DNA of 64,000 nt from Acanthaster planci (taxonomy: Eukaryota > Echinodermata > Asteroidea > Valvatida > Acanthasteridae), in NCBI RefSeq assembly GCF_001949145.1, contig NW_019091540.1, positions 482,875 to 546,874 on the forward strand, read 5' to 3'. Both the position numbers and the translations under genes were made by a program. Position 1 is the stretch's first letter. Every line of letters starts with the position of its first letter. Under the pieces are notes generated by a model that had not been told where the DNA came from, searched no databases, and saw nothing but the letters and a program-made list of their open reading frames with translations. Below, piece by piece: positions 45,651 to 58,300 of this stretch.

Positions 45651-48600
45651 AGGTACATACATGTACGTGTAGAGTACAGGTTCCGGTATGTATGCATTAT
45701 GTACGAGGTAGTACAAGCATAATTTACAAGTACTGTACAAATTCTGTTTGATTTGACTAGTTATTAGGTTGGTGTGCAGTTCATAGATAAACAGGTGTAC
45801 AGTTTAAGTGCGTAAGTGTTCCAATTTTGTTTGCTTTGCTAGCCTGTTAGTAATTTTACATACATCACACATCAGGCAGATACATTGTACAAACATGTAC
45901 GCGGATACAAACTGGTACCTGTTAGAACATGTATAGAAAGTGCCAGTGTTTTGACAGACACAATTCTGTAGCATCCCATTGGCACAAGAAGTGTCAGTAA
46001 ATAGTACGTTTGCCAGTTAAGGCCGGATTTTCTTACACAAAAAAGCTGCTGGGGGTGGGTTTTGTCCCCACAAACTCTTCCACTTTTTCACTTTATTTAC
46101 GACGCCCATAAAATGTGTAGGGAGGCACAACTCTTGAGTTAAGGCATCAGTACTAGTATTTTCATTCTTTTGCCCATTTTTTTTCCGACAACCCTGATGA
46201 AAATTGTGGCACTTGTCCACACGTCAACTGGTTGACATACCAGTACAAAAGGTCCATAGCATGTCGAGGTGTCACCCGTGGCCATGTGACATGTGTTTGT
46301 TTTGATGCAAAAGGAGTTTCTGCATGTACATGTAATTGTAACGTTATCTCTTGTTAGTGTGGTTTCGCTACCTACATGTAGCAAATTGGCTCAACCAAAC
46401 CATGGTGCGAAGGATGTTTTTAATCCCCATAGCTCTTTTGTGTATGATGGGGGCTCCCCAATTCAATTCTAATTACTCAAGAAAGGCATTGTGTTTTTTG
46501 TTTGTTTGGGGATGGGGCCACTTAGTAGCAGAGTCCACGTTTGGATCATCTTCCGCACTTTGACCCAACCGAGCACGATACGTTAATGAACTTAACATGT
46601 ACATGTACGTTAATTGCAGAAAAAAAAAAATTGTAAACAAGTGTACACATCCTCCGTGGAACAAATAAGTAAAGTTTGTGTTTGTTAACACGTCATCCGG
46701 CGTCAAGTTAACCACTTGCCTTCGGGGTTCCCAGTACCCTGTACCTCGGGTTTGTATGCACAGCTGGGGTGCCTGAAATCAGACAAAGGAGAGCCTTGTA
46801 ACAAAAGACAGTACTCAAAACAAAAGACCGAGCTGCTTGGAATTGCCATCATTTCTCAACTGACATTAGCGGAGGTAATCCATCATTGTTTTGAAACAGT
46901 ATACCACTGTTTGCGGCATTCAGTGCCTGTGGATTATCAGCGGGGACAAAAGTGCTCGAGCACTCCAGCAATGAGCAATACAGTACCACTGCACGCTAAT
47001 CTAACTGCATTTGAAAAGACACCAGGGCCGTTCAGCACCGCACTGGGCTGATTTTGGGAACAAAGGAAATAACGCAAAACCACACCATCTGGGCTCTCTT
47101 TACTGGGTGGCAGGCCTGGCTGCAATGCTGGGGCGTCAGTGGAAGTTGTCTGTCAGATTAGAGTAGCCACCAGACAGGCATTCGTGTGGGTGTAAACATC
47201 TAGTAACTGAAGTTATGAATTTTTGAAGAATTTTAAAAATGGAAAAATCTTGAAAATCGCCCGGGAACTCGTCCCACATATGTAAATTCCACCTGGCAGG
47301 AAGTGGTTAAAGCAAAGCCTGTCAGAAAAATACATGTATATTGGAGCATGTGCGTCCGTTGTGCACGTACATGTACAAATTGTACATGTTTGCTTCAGCA
47401 TGAAGTTGCCACTTTACAATGCAACGTTATGCTCATGCAAATGAATCGATCCATGCTACCTGTATACATGCACAGTGCATTTACATGTGTATATTGAAGA
47501 CACCTGAATGACACGTTTGTGGAGTATGGCCCTTTCCTGGCTCTCAGTCTCCTTTCTTTTTCAAACTTCATTGATCTCCTTGACAAAAAAGATTATTGAT
47601 TCATAAAAAGGTAATAATATCCAAGATGATATGTACATCTGTAAATTCTGGCTGCCGATGTCAGAGTTTGACCCACGTTCATGCATACGCATACTCTACC
47701 AGTATCTTTCAAACCACTACCCTCAATTTTTAATCATGTGACCAGACTGAGGGTAGTGATGCATAGAGTTGATACATATTACGCCTGCCTTCATGTATCC
47801 AGCAAACAAGTTTACTGGCACACGTATGTACAAGTAGTGTTACATCATAGAATCTTACCATCTGTTATGTATACTGTCTACTATGTTAAATAGACACCGA
47901 ATGAGTGAGGTGCGTGTGTTTCCTCTACACTTGGGATAAAAGAACAATTCCAGGTGCTTCACTCCATCGACCTGACGGTTATTCTGGCTTATTTGTCATT
48001 GATTTCCTGTATAAAAGCAAATCGTCTAGCTTTTGGACAGCACGGAGGGACAATCTTAGGTCATACGGATGGCATCGTGTAATCATCATGTGAGTGTCTT
48101 ACATTAAATTTGCAGGTACTGGGAATGGTTTTAGTTAGCTATCAGTTGTTGTGGAGATGACGTGAGAGGCCATTTATCGGTTAGTATTTCGGATTAAGCA
48201 GAAACTCAACATTCTTGAAGCTCTGCACTGCAAATCAGTTGCTGTAGGAACTTAATTAATGTCAGTGTGCAGGATGAAAGCAGTGTTTCTTGGATCTTAG
48301 CCTTTCAATATGCATGTTGGTCGGATGAGCCAATAATGTACATGTACATAGACAAAGTACATTGTTTAGCCAAAACCAGAAATGGGATGGAATTTTCACT
48401 GTCATTGGAACCTTGATTGATTTTATAATTTGTTAATGTGCCTGCACTTTTGTCCACTGCCAAACCAGCAAAATGCCATCTTCCTCTGTCTGCTTGCTTA
48501 TGGCAGAAAAAAATATTTATGCACATGTGTAAGCATGTTTGTGAACATCATGTACGTACATGTAACTACATGTACATGTACACCTGTACATCACAACACT

Positions 48601-49673
48601 TTTCCTCGTGACTAAAAGTTGTGCAATATACATGTACATGTACCAGTACTCTACTGCTCGGATTTACATGTACATACATTGTACGTACATGTGTACATAC
48701 ACATGTGTACATTTCATACATGTATGTACAATGCACCATACAGCACACAAGCTCTGTTAATTGGTTATGCTGCTCAGTTGAAATAATTGATGTTCAAAAT
48801 TGCCTGATGATAATGATAATTGCACGGTTATCTTTCTCATCAAGCAGTATAATGGAAACACCAAGGTTGCAACAAGCAAAGTGGAGCTGCTGTATGTATG
48901 CAAGATGGCGTTACATGCGCATGATGCATACATAATGTTCAATCAATGTGATAAAATCACAACTTTAAAAAAAGAGTTAAGGACCACTTTTTATTTTGTG
49001 CATACTTTTATCATATGACATATTTTACTGCTGAAAATGTGCACTCGATGTTTTGAACATTTTCAAAAATTTTTATTCCAATGAATTTATACTCCAATGA
49101 ATATTCCAAACAAAAAAATGAAAGAACTGGACCCCATTCACTGCTTGGAAAAAAAATTGCAAGTTCTTAACTTCTTTTGAGTAGTATACATGTACTCTTA
49201 CCTTGTACTGGTACATGTTACAAACCTGTTATTTAATGCCAGTTTGCAAGATGTTCTTGAAATCTAGAAGACAAACCAGCTCCTCATTGGTGCTGGAAGT
49301 GTTCCTCATTCGGATTAGATTGTGAAAAGTATGAAATACCGGTAAATGTATACATGTAACTGTTGTCTGGTTGCTCGACTTTTTATTCTTACCTCGTGTG
49401 TGTGGAAATCAAAATTACACTCTTGTAAGTTGCACATACAATGCATGTACTGTTGAGCCGTAAATTTTACTGTATCATTATGTAAACTGTTCTGTTCCCA
49501 GTCCTTGATCTAATTCAGTGGTAAATTGATTGGAACATCTTCTTTTTTGTCACGAAAAAACATAGTTCATCAGAAAGATACTGTAAGGGCTGTACATTAA
49601 ATCTAGGAACTACACTGTACATACATGTACATTGTACATCTCAAGAACTAATCAGTTTTCTAAACACTTTATC
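45651..49673. other. intergenic, palindrome-rich, no gene seen
   Basis: Short (TACATG)n runs at 48565-48583, 48626-48642 and 48665-48724. Open frames such as 46716-47051 show no recognisable domain. Confidence 0.5.
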
Positions 49674-49904
49674 CGCCCCGAGCTGAAGTGCACCCCAAAA
49701 CGGCGAAAGAAACACAGGTGGTTTCAAGCGAGTTCTTGCACACGTTCTGCATGTACGCAAAGACCATACATGTACACTGCAGAATAAATTAGTTACACGT
49801 ACTCAGCGTGCTCTGCGTCAAATGCACATATACTTGGGCACCTCATTGCGCATCTATGTGGCGAGTACCAAAAAACGCGCCCTCTTTTGTTCTCCTCAGA
49901 GTGG
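49674..49904 (+). repeat. interspersed repeat, copy B
   Basis: Starts CGCCCCGAGCTGAAGTGCAC and ends near TCCTCAGAGTGG. It matches copy C (49988-50413) at both ends but lacks about 190 bp of copy C's interior. It matches copy A (852-1408) in reverse complement. Confidence 0.75.
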
Positions 49905-49987
49905 ATTGGTGAGGTGTGAATTTTTGATATTGAGGCATACAGGTACAAGCTGGACTGTCTAAACTACTGTAACATAAATACCAATAT

Positions 49988-50413
49988 CTGCCCCGAGCCG
50001 AAGTGCACCCCCAAGCAGCGAAAAGAAAGATAAGTAGTTATATGTATAAGTGCGTTCTTGCTTGCATTCTGCGTGTACTCAAAGACCATTCATGCCGCAA
50101 TCTGGTTCATAAGTGACTTTGTCATAAAGGTGGACAGGCCATGATTTGCAGGCTCCCATTGGACGATCGCTGAAGTTGTGCGTCAACTTCCGGTTCCACG
50201 GTTCCTTGTAAACCGCGATCAATGCATGTAACTCCATGTGCAGTGCAGAGGGCCTGGTTAAACTGAAGTGACGTCACACAAACTGAATGAATTAGTTACA
50301 CGTACTCAGCGTGGTCTGCTTCAAACGCACACATACTTGCGCACCTCATGGCGCGCCTATGTAATGAGTACCTAAAAGAACACGCCCTCTATCTTTTGTT
50401 CCGCTCAGAGTGG
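49988..50413 (+). repeat. interspersed repeat, copy C (long form)
   Basis: Same ends as copy B, only about 80 bp downstream in the same orientation, with an extra interior segment (about 50098-50286). Part of that interior (50100-50126) recurs at 379-405. No protein frame; no terminal inverted repeat seen. Confidence 0.75.
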
Positions 50414-50463
50414 AGAGTACATTATGCATACATGTACCAGTACAGCTGCTTACAGGCTGTCAT

Positions 50464-50683
50464 GGGCCAATTTCATATAGCTGCTTAAGCACAAAATTTG
50501 CTTCAGCATGAGAAAACCCTGCTTGATAAATGAGGTAACCAACCAAAACTCCATGTGATGTGTATTTTGGGGGGATTGTAGCTGTGTTTTGGTAGTTGTG
50601 TTTTGGTTATCATGACAATGACATAGAGTTTGAGCTGGTAACCTTTGTTTTTCACGCTTAAGCAGCTCTGTGAAATTAGCCCC
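50464..50683. mobile_element. MITE with terminal inverted repeats
   Basis: The left end GGGCCAATTTCATATAGCTG followed by CTTAAGCA is matched by the inverted right end (GGGCTAATTTCACAGAGCTG then CTTAAGCG when read on the minus strand), about 24 of 28 identical. The element is 220 bp, AT-rich and non-coding. A relative sits in the NAB 3' UTR. Confidence 0.75.
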
Positions 50684-52096
50684 TGCGGGCAGGGCTTATG
50701 TTTGTTGTGGCAAAATTGTATTCATTGTTCATGCAAGACCATGCATGATTGCATTAGACGATAAGTGGTCATGTGATACATGTGCATGAGGTACCGGTAT
50801 AGCACTGACTGTAGGTGTACATGTACATGTACGGTACATGTACATGAGTGTGTACGGTTAATGGTGTGACAACTACATGTACCTGGTAAGTCATATTCAA
50901 CATTGTACATATACCGGTATGACCTGACCCTGATATAAAATGACCACACCGTACATTGTAAATGTGAATCCTAGAGTTAATATTATCTGAACATCTATCT
51001 CAGGACTGTCAAGTCCAAGTCTCAAATGCTCACGTCTTGCAAGATGCATCCCATATGCTCCATCCTTATCTTTGCTATCTGTGGGCATGGAGCTGTACAC
51101 AGTATGCAAATTAGAACCAGATCCCTGGGTATCGGTTTCACAATTTCAATGGCTCATGGGAGGGGGGGGCCTCTCATAGTCTTGTGTATCTTTCAATTTT
51201 ACCGTGCTCGGTCTGTTTTGTTGAGAAGAGGAGCCAAGCCAGATTTGACATGTGATACTTCATACGTTGTGCGTAGAATTCACATACAGTAGAATCTAGT
51301 ACACATTGAGTGTGTGACATGGCCAGTGGACAGATTGAATCAGTCTTGTTTTCCAGTCTCGGATGATCAACTTCCCGAAGCAAGTACCTGCTCCTGAACA
51401 TAGGCACCATTGTATGGACTAGCTGCTGCCCGAATTCATTGCTCAGATCACAAGTCCAATCCTTGCAAACTCTGGGTAAATGTATACCTTTATGTAACCA
51501 TCTACATGTACCCCCTGGTACATGTACTATGTACTGTACCTGTGCATTTTCTTTAGGATAGTTTGGTTTCCTACCGGTAGGTTAGGGTCAAATATACTGT
51601 ACCGGGGTACGTGAACCGTAAGAACAGCAAGGTATTTTGTTTTGAATTGAGGAAATTTCTTGTTTTCGTGTTTGAACCCGAGCAGAACAGGCCAGGAACA
51701 CTCATGTGTGGCACCAGGTAGTAAGTACATGTACATGTGTACTATACGTGCATTGTGTACATTGTGCACCTGTCACGCCTTTATTGGTACATACATGTAC
51801 ATGTACAGGTACATGTATGTGTTGCTACGGTATATTTTAGTGTGTATGTAGTGTAGGTGCCTAGCAGAGTGCATGTACCAGTACTGTAAGGAATTGCATT
51901 TCATCCTGCAGTATTTGATACTGTGCAGTGCATTGTCAGGTACAAATTTAATTTACCTGTACAAGCACATTGCAACAACCATGAATTTACCAACTGGTGC
52001 CCCAAAACAGTGACTATCCATTACAGTCCAAGGTTATTGAGCCCTACATACGTGCATTAAATGCTCTTTATTTTTTTCTCTATAAATCCACCACAG
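50684..52096. other. upstream region of RAB27, no gene seen
   Basis: Contains TACATGTA runs at 50817-50844 and 51789-51816. A RAB27 promoter or first exon must lie here or farther left, but no boundary can be fixed. Confidence 0.4.
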
Positions 52097-52146
52097 ATCT
52101 CTCAGCTGTAGCAACCACACACCCCCTCCCTTCTCCCTTCCCATCC

Positions 52147-52335
52147 ATGGGTGACTCCACAACGGTGTCCCCATCGTCCAACACGATGGGCAGCGAGTAC
52201 GATTACCTCATCAAGTTCCTGGCGCTGGGCGACTCCGGGGTGGGCAAGACTAGCTTTCTCTACCAGTACACAGACGGCACCTTCAACTCCAAGTTCATCT
52301 CCACCGTGGGAATCGACTTCAGGGAAAAGCGCGTG
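52147..52335 (+). CDS. RAB27: RAB27 coding exon 1
   Basis: 63 codons from [20 protein letters not shown] to FREKRV, phase 0 at GTG|GTGAGT. An acceptor (CCACAG, 52091-52096) just upstream means the exon starts at 52097 with about 50 nt of 5' UTR. It holds the P-loop and switch I. Confidence 0.95.
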
Positions 52336-55300
52336 GTGAGTTTCCTACTGTGCGATTTTTTTTTGCATGGACACGACGCGAGGGGGAGTGGGGCTGATGG
52401 GCCCAAGGGGCCCCTCTGGGACCTAAGTGGCTCAGTGAGGTATCGGGTAAACAACATGATCTTACTTCGTGTTTTGAAGGCACAGTAGCCCCCTTTCGGC
52501 TGTCTCCCGTGGTTCATCACAGCTCTCTAATCCATTGTACATTGTAAATAAACTGCCACAACCGATCCTTCTGTGTAAATGAGAGGGGAAGGAGAAGGTA
52601 AACCCGTTTTCCTGCTACACGTACATGTACCTTGGTGTCATACTGCTGCAGATGCACGAACACACACTTGTAGTTTCTGCTTGGACATANNNNNNNNNNN
52701 NNNNNNNNNNNNNNNNNNNNNNNNNNNNNNNNNNNNNNNNNNNNNNNNNNNNNNNNNNNNNNNNNNNNNNNNNNNNNNNNNNNNNNNNNNNNNNNNNNNN
52801 NNNNNNNNNNNNNNNNNNNNNNNNNNNNNNNNNNNNNNNNNNNNNNNNNNNNNNNNNNNNNAAAGTCCAACAGCCAACAGTGAATGGAGGTTAGGGCCAG
52901 CAACCATTGGGGGGTTAGGGTTAACAAACAACTTGACCAAAAGTACTGTAATTCATTTATGTACATGTACGTTGTACATATTGTTCATGCGGTATGTGCT
53001 CTCAGTATTATGTACATGTACATGTACCACTACTGTGTACATGTACCAATAAATGACATGTACCCAGTATAATACTCGCATTACTGTAACGATACTCCAA
53101 CAGCAGAATACCTTTACTTTGTGTCTGCCTTCCCCACCCTTCCTTAAATCTCTACCAGTACATGATTCTATCCCCCACTAGTGCCACAGGTAGACTTTGT
53201 ACACTGTAGCGCAGTGCATCCTAATTTTATGGTTCAAGGGGGTGCACTGCACTATTTTGGATATACCTGTACAGCGACTGAGGAGAGGTTCCATGGCCCA
53301 AAATGCTCCCAAATCTGAAGAGTTCACCTGCAGCTACATGTACATGTACTGTGCGTAGCCTGTAGCACTCCTCAATCTACACACATACTTGTATCGGTAC
53401 CTGTACATTTTTCGTACATGGGTCATTCCTCGAAGTACGGGCACAGTTTGTGACGGCGTCCCTTGTTACATCAGTGAAAATAAACATCTTTTTTCCCTGC
53501 ATGTGGATTCTAAATTGACAAATCTAATCTGATTCTAAATCTTGCTAGGTTCTTGTAGTGGTGTGCTTCATCTTTGCTGAATAATAATGGCTTAATCTGT
53601 TGTAATGTGAAAATAATTGCGGAGAGTCGAGTGAGTCACATACTGAATTCTACAATCTGACATGCTGTACACGTATGTAGAATACATGTACATACATATA
53701 CAGTACATGCAGATGAAAATTGGCATTTTACCATTGAATCTATGGGCAACGGGACCGGGAGGGGGATGGATTTTCGTCATGTACATGTACGTGAACTGTA
53801 TGTACATGTAAATGGGTCAGTCTATGGTGGCATTGCTGCCCTTCTTTCCGTACCAATTGTCAACTTTTCCTGTTGCAGGAGGCAAAGTGTTCCCACTTTG
53901 GCTGTGAGAAAGTACATTGTAAAATTAATGAACCGGACTCTAAGGGTTGAAGTATTAACTCAGTTCCACTGCTGTACCGGTACTTGGCACCCTTGTCAGA
54001 ATGATGGATGTGATAACACCGATGTGTTTATTATATGTGTCTTACCACACAGATGCACAGGCCCAAAGGTGTCGCAGACAACATGAGCAGAGGGCAGCGC
54101 GTGCACCTGCAGTTGTGGGACACGGCCGGCCAAGAAAGGTAATCACTCTTACCCGGGAAATGAGAGCAGCCGAAGTCTATGCATACCAATTAGTGGGGGG
54201 GGAGCAAGTTGTTAAGAGGGCTTAGGCTATAAAAATTCATGCAGTGCTTTGTGGGAGAGGGGCTGCTGCAGGATATCGTACACTGTTTCATTATGCTTGG
54301 TGTCTTTACCAAGACCCCACAGGCAATCTTTGCCAAGATGGTTTGCTGAGGAGGCCACCTGTCATATCTGTAGCACCTGCCTGTGTCGTGAATATTGCTA
54401 GGTGGCATAATCTGAGTGACAGGTGTAAGCAAAAACCACGGGTGACCAGTGCTTATAAAAGGTCAACGACCATATTATATGTGATACTTGCTGCTAAGGA
54501 GCCTGTATTTAGCTCAGGTGCATATGGTCTGGAATGTTGCCTGTTGGGAAAAACTGGTCCTCTGCAAACAGGCACGTTACTCCTCATCATACATTGTATT
54601 TTCAGATCTTTTTGAAAACCTCAGGATTCAAAGAGGGTTTTTAGTCAATTGTGTTTTACTACTTTGTTACTCAAAGCACTCATGCTTTGCTGGCTGTAAA
54701 GTTATATTTTACTCTTGTAAATGTTGCAACGCCAATGCTGGACGATTCAAGTCACCATCCCCCATCTCGCCCTTGTTTCAAGGATTTTAACAACCAAATT
54801 GTTCTTGCATACATGTACATGTACATCTACTGCACATACCGGTACATGTATAGTACATGTACAGTGTCTATCCACAAAGCAAATTGGCAGAAGATTTAAA
54901 CATCTTGAGTCCACCTCGTGAAGCCTCTAAGACAAGTGTGAACCAAAGTACATGTGTACATGTAGGCCTGAGCTTAGCCTTTAGTCAAGGTGCAGGTTTG
55001 TATCCATACTTTGCATGTAATATGAACCGGACTTGTACCAATGTAATACACAAGTGTTGTTCATGTAGCTCAAGGCATAAGATATTATGGAAAGATTTTC
55101 TGAAATTATTCTGGCCAATTAAATTTCATGGAGAGAAAAGCACATTATGTACGGTAATTCTTTGTCAGATGAGCCTACTAATGCTAGCTCGAAGAGGAGA
55201 GGGGTTGAAACAGTATTGTAGCAGCTGTTCTCCATTTGCATGCATGGACATGTTCACGTACAGACAATACATGTATGTCCCTGTGTAGTCCCAGTGCATG

Positions 55301-58300
55301 AATAAGGTGAATAGGGAATGATCAGCCTCCAACGACAGTTATAATTCTGTATCATTATTACTAATGAAAGAATCTCGCGAAGCTCTAAATTGAAGTTGTC
55401 TCCGACTGCCTGAAGCTCCCACCATCATTTCGGTGCCGCGGAAAAATAATACCCCGAGCAGTCGTTCTCGCACGGGGCCCCATCTGGTGCGGGAAAGGTT
55501 AATTGCTAGCATCAAGAACATGTACAATGTTATCACCGTGCCATGCTCACTGGCAGTACATACAGCTCCACATAATCGGGGGAACCTGAAATTGTGGCAA
55601 AGCCTCCATCTCCCCCCACCCCCACCCCCGGGGAACAGACAGCCTAAACTGATGATCAGTGGTTGCGATTGGGAAATTGGTCTGACGGAGCACGAGGACT
55701 CAGATTATGATTTGGTTGCGGGGAGGGGGAAGAGGGGAGACTGAGCCAGTGTTAGCTGCAGAGATGGGCAGGGAGCAGAATAGCTTGTGAAAACAGTGAT
55801 CTGGTGTGAGTAAACACTAAATAGTTGCACAAAGCGATCAGCCAAATTTTGATGTACATGTACATGTATGTAGATTTCCTTGGTATTCAGGAGTGGTGTG
55901 ATCGGCCGTAGCACTGCAGTTGACAAAATGAGAACTGTAAATTAAGTACCTGTATTCATTCTCTCAATTCTTGGCGTGGAGCATTCCTACCGTACTGTAC
56001 ATGTTACTATTTTGGAAATTTCAATGTCTGTACATGTACATGTACATTGCTCCTATTCTTCGTCTGTTTACCTTTCAAAGGACATCAGCCTCCTTGAAAG
56101 TTACCAGTGGTAGTGGCTGGGGTCTGCTTAGTCTTCAGTCTCTACAAGATATCCTCCCAAAACCTGTCGGTGGAATTAAAGGATAGTGGGCTCTGATACC
56201 ATACATGTACATGTACTGGTAAATGTACATTATACATGTACATGCATTGTACATTGTATGCAGGTTTAATGTTGGGAGACAGGTACAGATGCATGCACCT
56301 GTATTACTATCTGGTTACCGTACAGGTACCAGGGTATGTGAAGGACTGACGTGATTGAGATGGACCTTTTCAAGATGAGCAATTTGCACTGTGCCTGTAT
56401 TCAGAGGCTTCTGTGCAGTTAATTATTTTGCGTGCATTGTTACGTGTATTTGTGGGTCCAAGGTTGCAAGAAATGGGAGGGAGCTCTGACACTCATGAAG
56501 TTAAATGTAAGCACATGGACTCTCATGTGTACTGTAATGTGGCAACAGACTGGCAGTGTTTCAGGAAAACAGTTGTGAGCGCTGCTGAGAAAGGAGAGAG
56601 AATTGGACAAATTCCTGAATGGTTGTTCCCCTTCATCTTTTCTATTTGCCCATCAACTGCCCACTACACGTACCCTGAACTGGCTGACTTACATTGTACA
56701 TGTATCAAAGAATGGCCACTTTACTCTTATCTGAAAAATTTGTCAGATCCATCTAATTGTACATATGTGTATTTCATGAGTGAAAAGGCAACTACCCCCG
56801 TAAATGTCTCAAAGCCTGTGAGTATGCATGTACGCCCACATCTGAAATAGTAAATTTTCAGACGCATATTTGAATGCAAATTCCACACAACAGGTAAAGC
56901 ATGCTTGTTGCACCCGGCCCCACATTCTTCTTGAGTGAAATAGAGAGCCTCTTTCTGTCTTTACTCCTATAACTTCAGCAGCACGATCCTGTCTGAACAC
57001 TTAGAGCACCGATGGCAGAACAATTTCCAATTAAGGGGGGGGGAGACAGACCATCAGGCATCAGTCATTTAATTGGCTGATCCATTTAGCCCCACCCCAT
57101 TATACAGGGTAGGACCTGCAAAAGTAGGAGGCCATCCCTCTCCCGCCCAAAAGGGTAGGGGAGCCACTGTCCTCCCTTTCCCACCTTCCGCTTCCGTGGC
57201 CGTGGTGCAGTGACTCAGGGCCCCCAAACCAGTGAACAAATCAGACATACATGTACATGTACATACATGTACACAGGTCTGTCATGTCAGTAATACACTA
57301 GTTACACCTGTAGACCATGTACAGTGTAGTGTGTAACATGTACATGTACAGTACACATGGACAGTATACATGTTTTGGCTTTGCTGCGGTACATAAATTC
57401 TAAACTTGAGCATTGTATTCATGAATATACAATGTGGTTAGTACAGTGATAAATCCTAAATCACAGGCAAGTTGGAGGAAAAGTAGGGGGAAGAAAAACC
57501 CTGGGGTAAAGGACCAGCCAGACTTCTATGGTACATTTACAGATGTGTAGTAATGGGATACAGTGTAGTGCATGTAGGTGAGACTGTCCCTGATGTGCTG
57601 AAATATGGTGCCTTGTGGAGACCCAGAAGAATGGGTTGAATAGGTCTCCACAAGGAATTTCTAAAGGTGAATAGGTTCCCACAAGGATTTCACAAAACTG
57701 ATATTTGGAAATTGCTCAAAAAGGAGAAATTTTTAATGCGTAAGAATCCATCCCAAATTGAAGTGTTTCATACAAGGGACATTCGGTCGAAATTTCAGTC
57801 CAGGTGAGAGATTCATGTTGAAATGGGAGCATTTTGAAAACATTGTTTCACACGCGACCGCATTAGTACTGGAGAACAAAGCCAAATCTCCACAAGGATA
57901 CAAATTTCGGAATACATGTGTTGAGGGGACATAGCACATTGGGGACACAAAAACATTGAATTTTTCCCTGTATTATTGTAACTACAGTATATGTTGATGT
58001 ACATGTACATGTATTGTTCAGCATGTGAGTTGTAGTCCGTATGTACATGTACATGTAGCTACCAGTATGGTGCCACTCTACCAGTACATGTACCGTATGT
58101 GTACCAGTACTCCCAGTGCCACCAACGCCGCTTTTCACTGTACTGGGTACCAGTATGCAGTGTCCAGTGCTATCACTTTACTGTACTGGGTACCAGTATG
58201 CAGTGTCCAGTGCTATCACTTCACTGTACTGGGTACCGGTATGCAGTGTCCAGTGCTATAACTTAACACGTATACATGTACTTCATACTCAGGACATACT

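Noticed and set aside
46716-47051. 111-codon open frame in the gene-poor interval
   Set aside because: No similarity recognised, unremarkable composition, no splice or promoter context.
56413-56850. 145-codon open frame in RAB27 intron 2
   Set aside because: No recognisable domain, no exon phase linking it to RAB27, and it contains TACATGTA-type repeat sequence.
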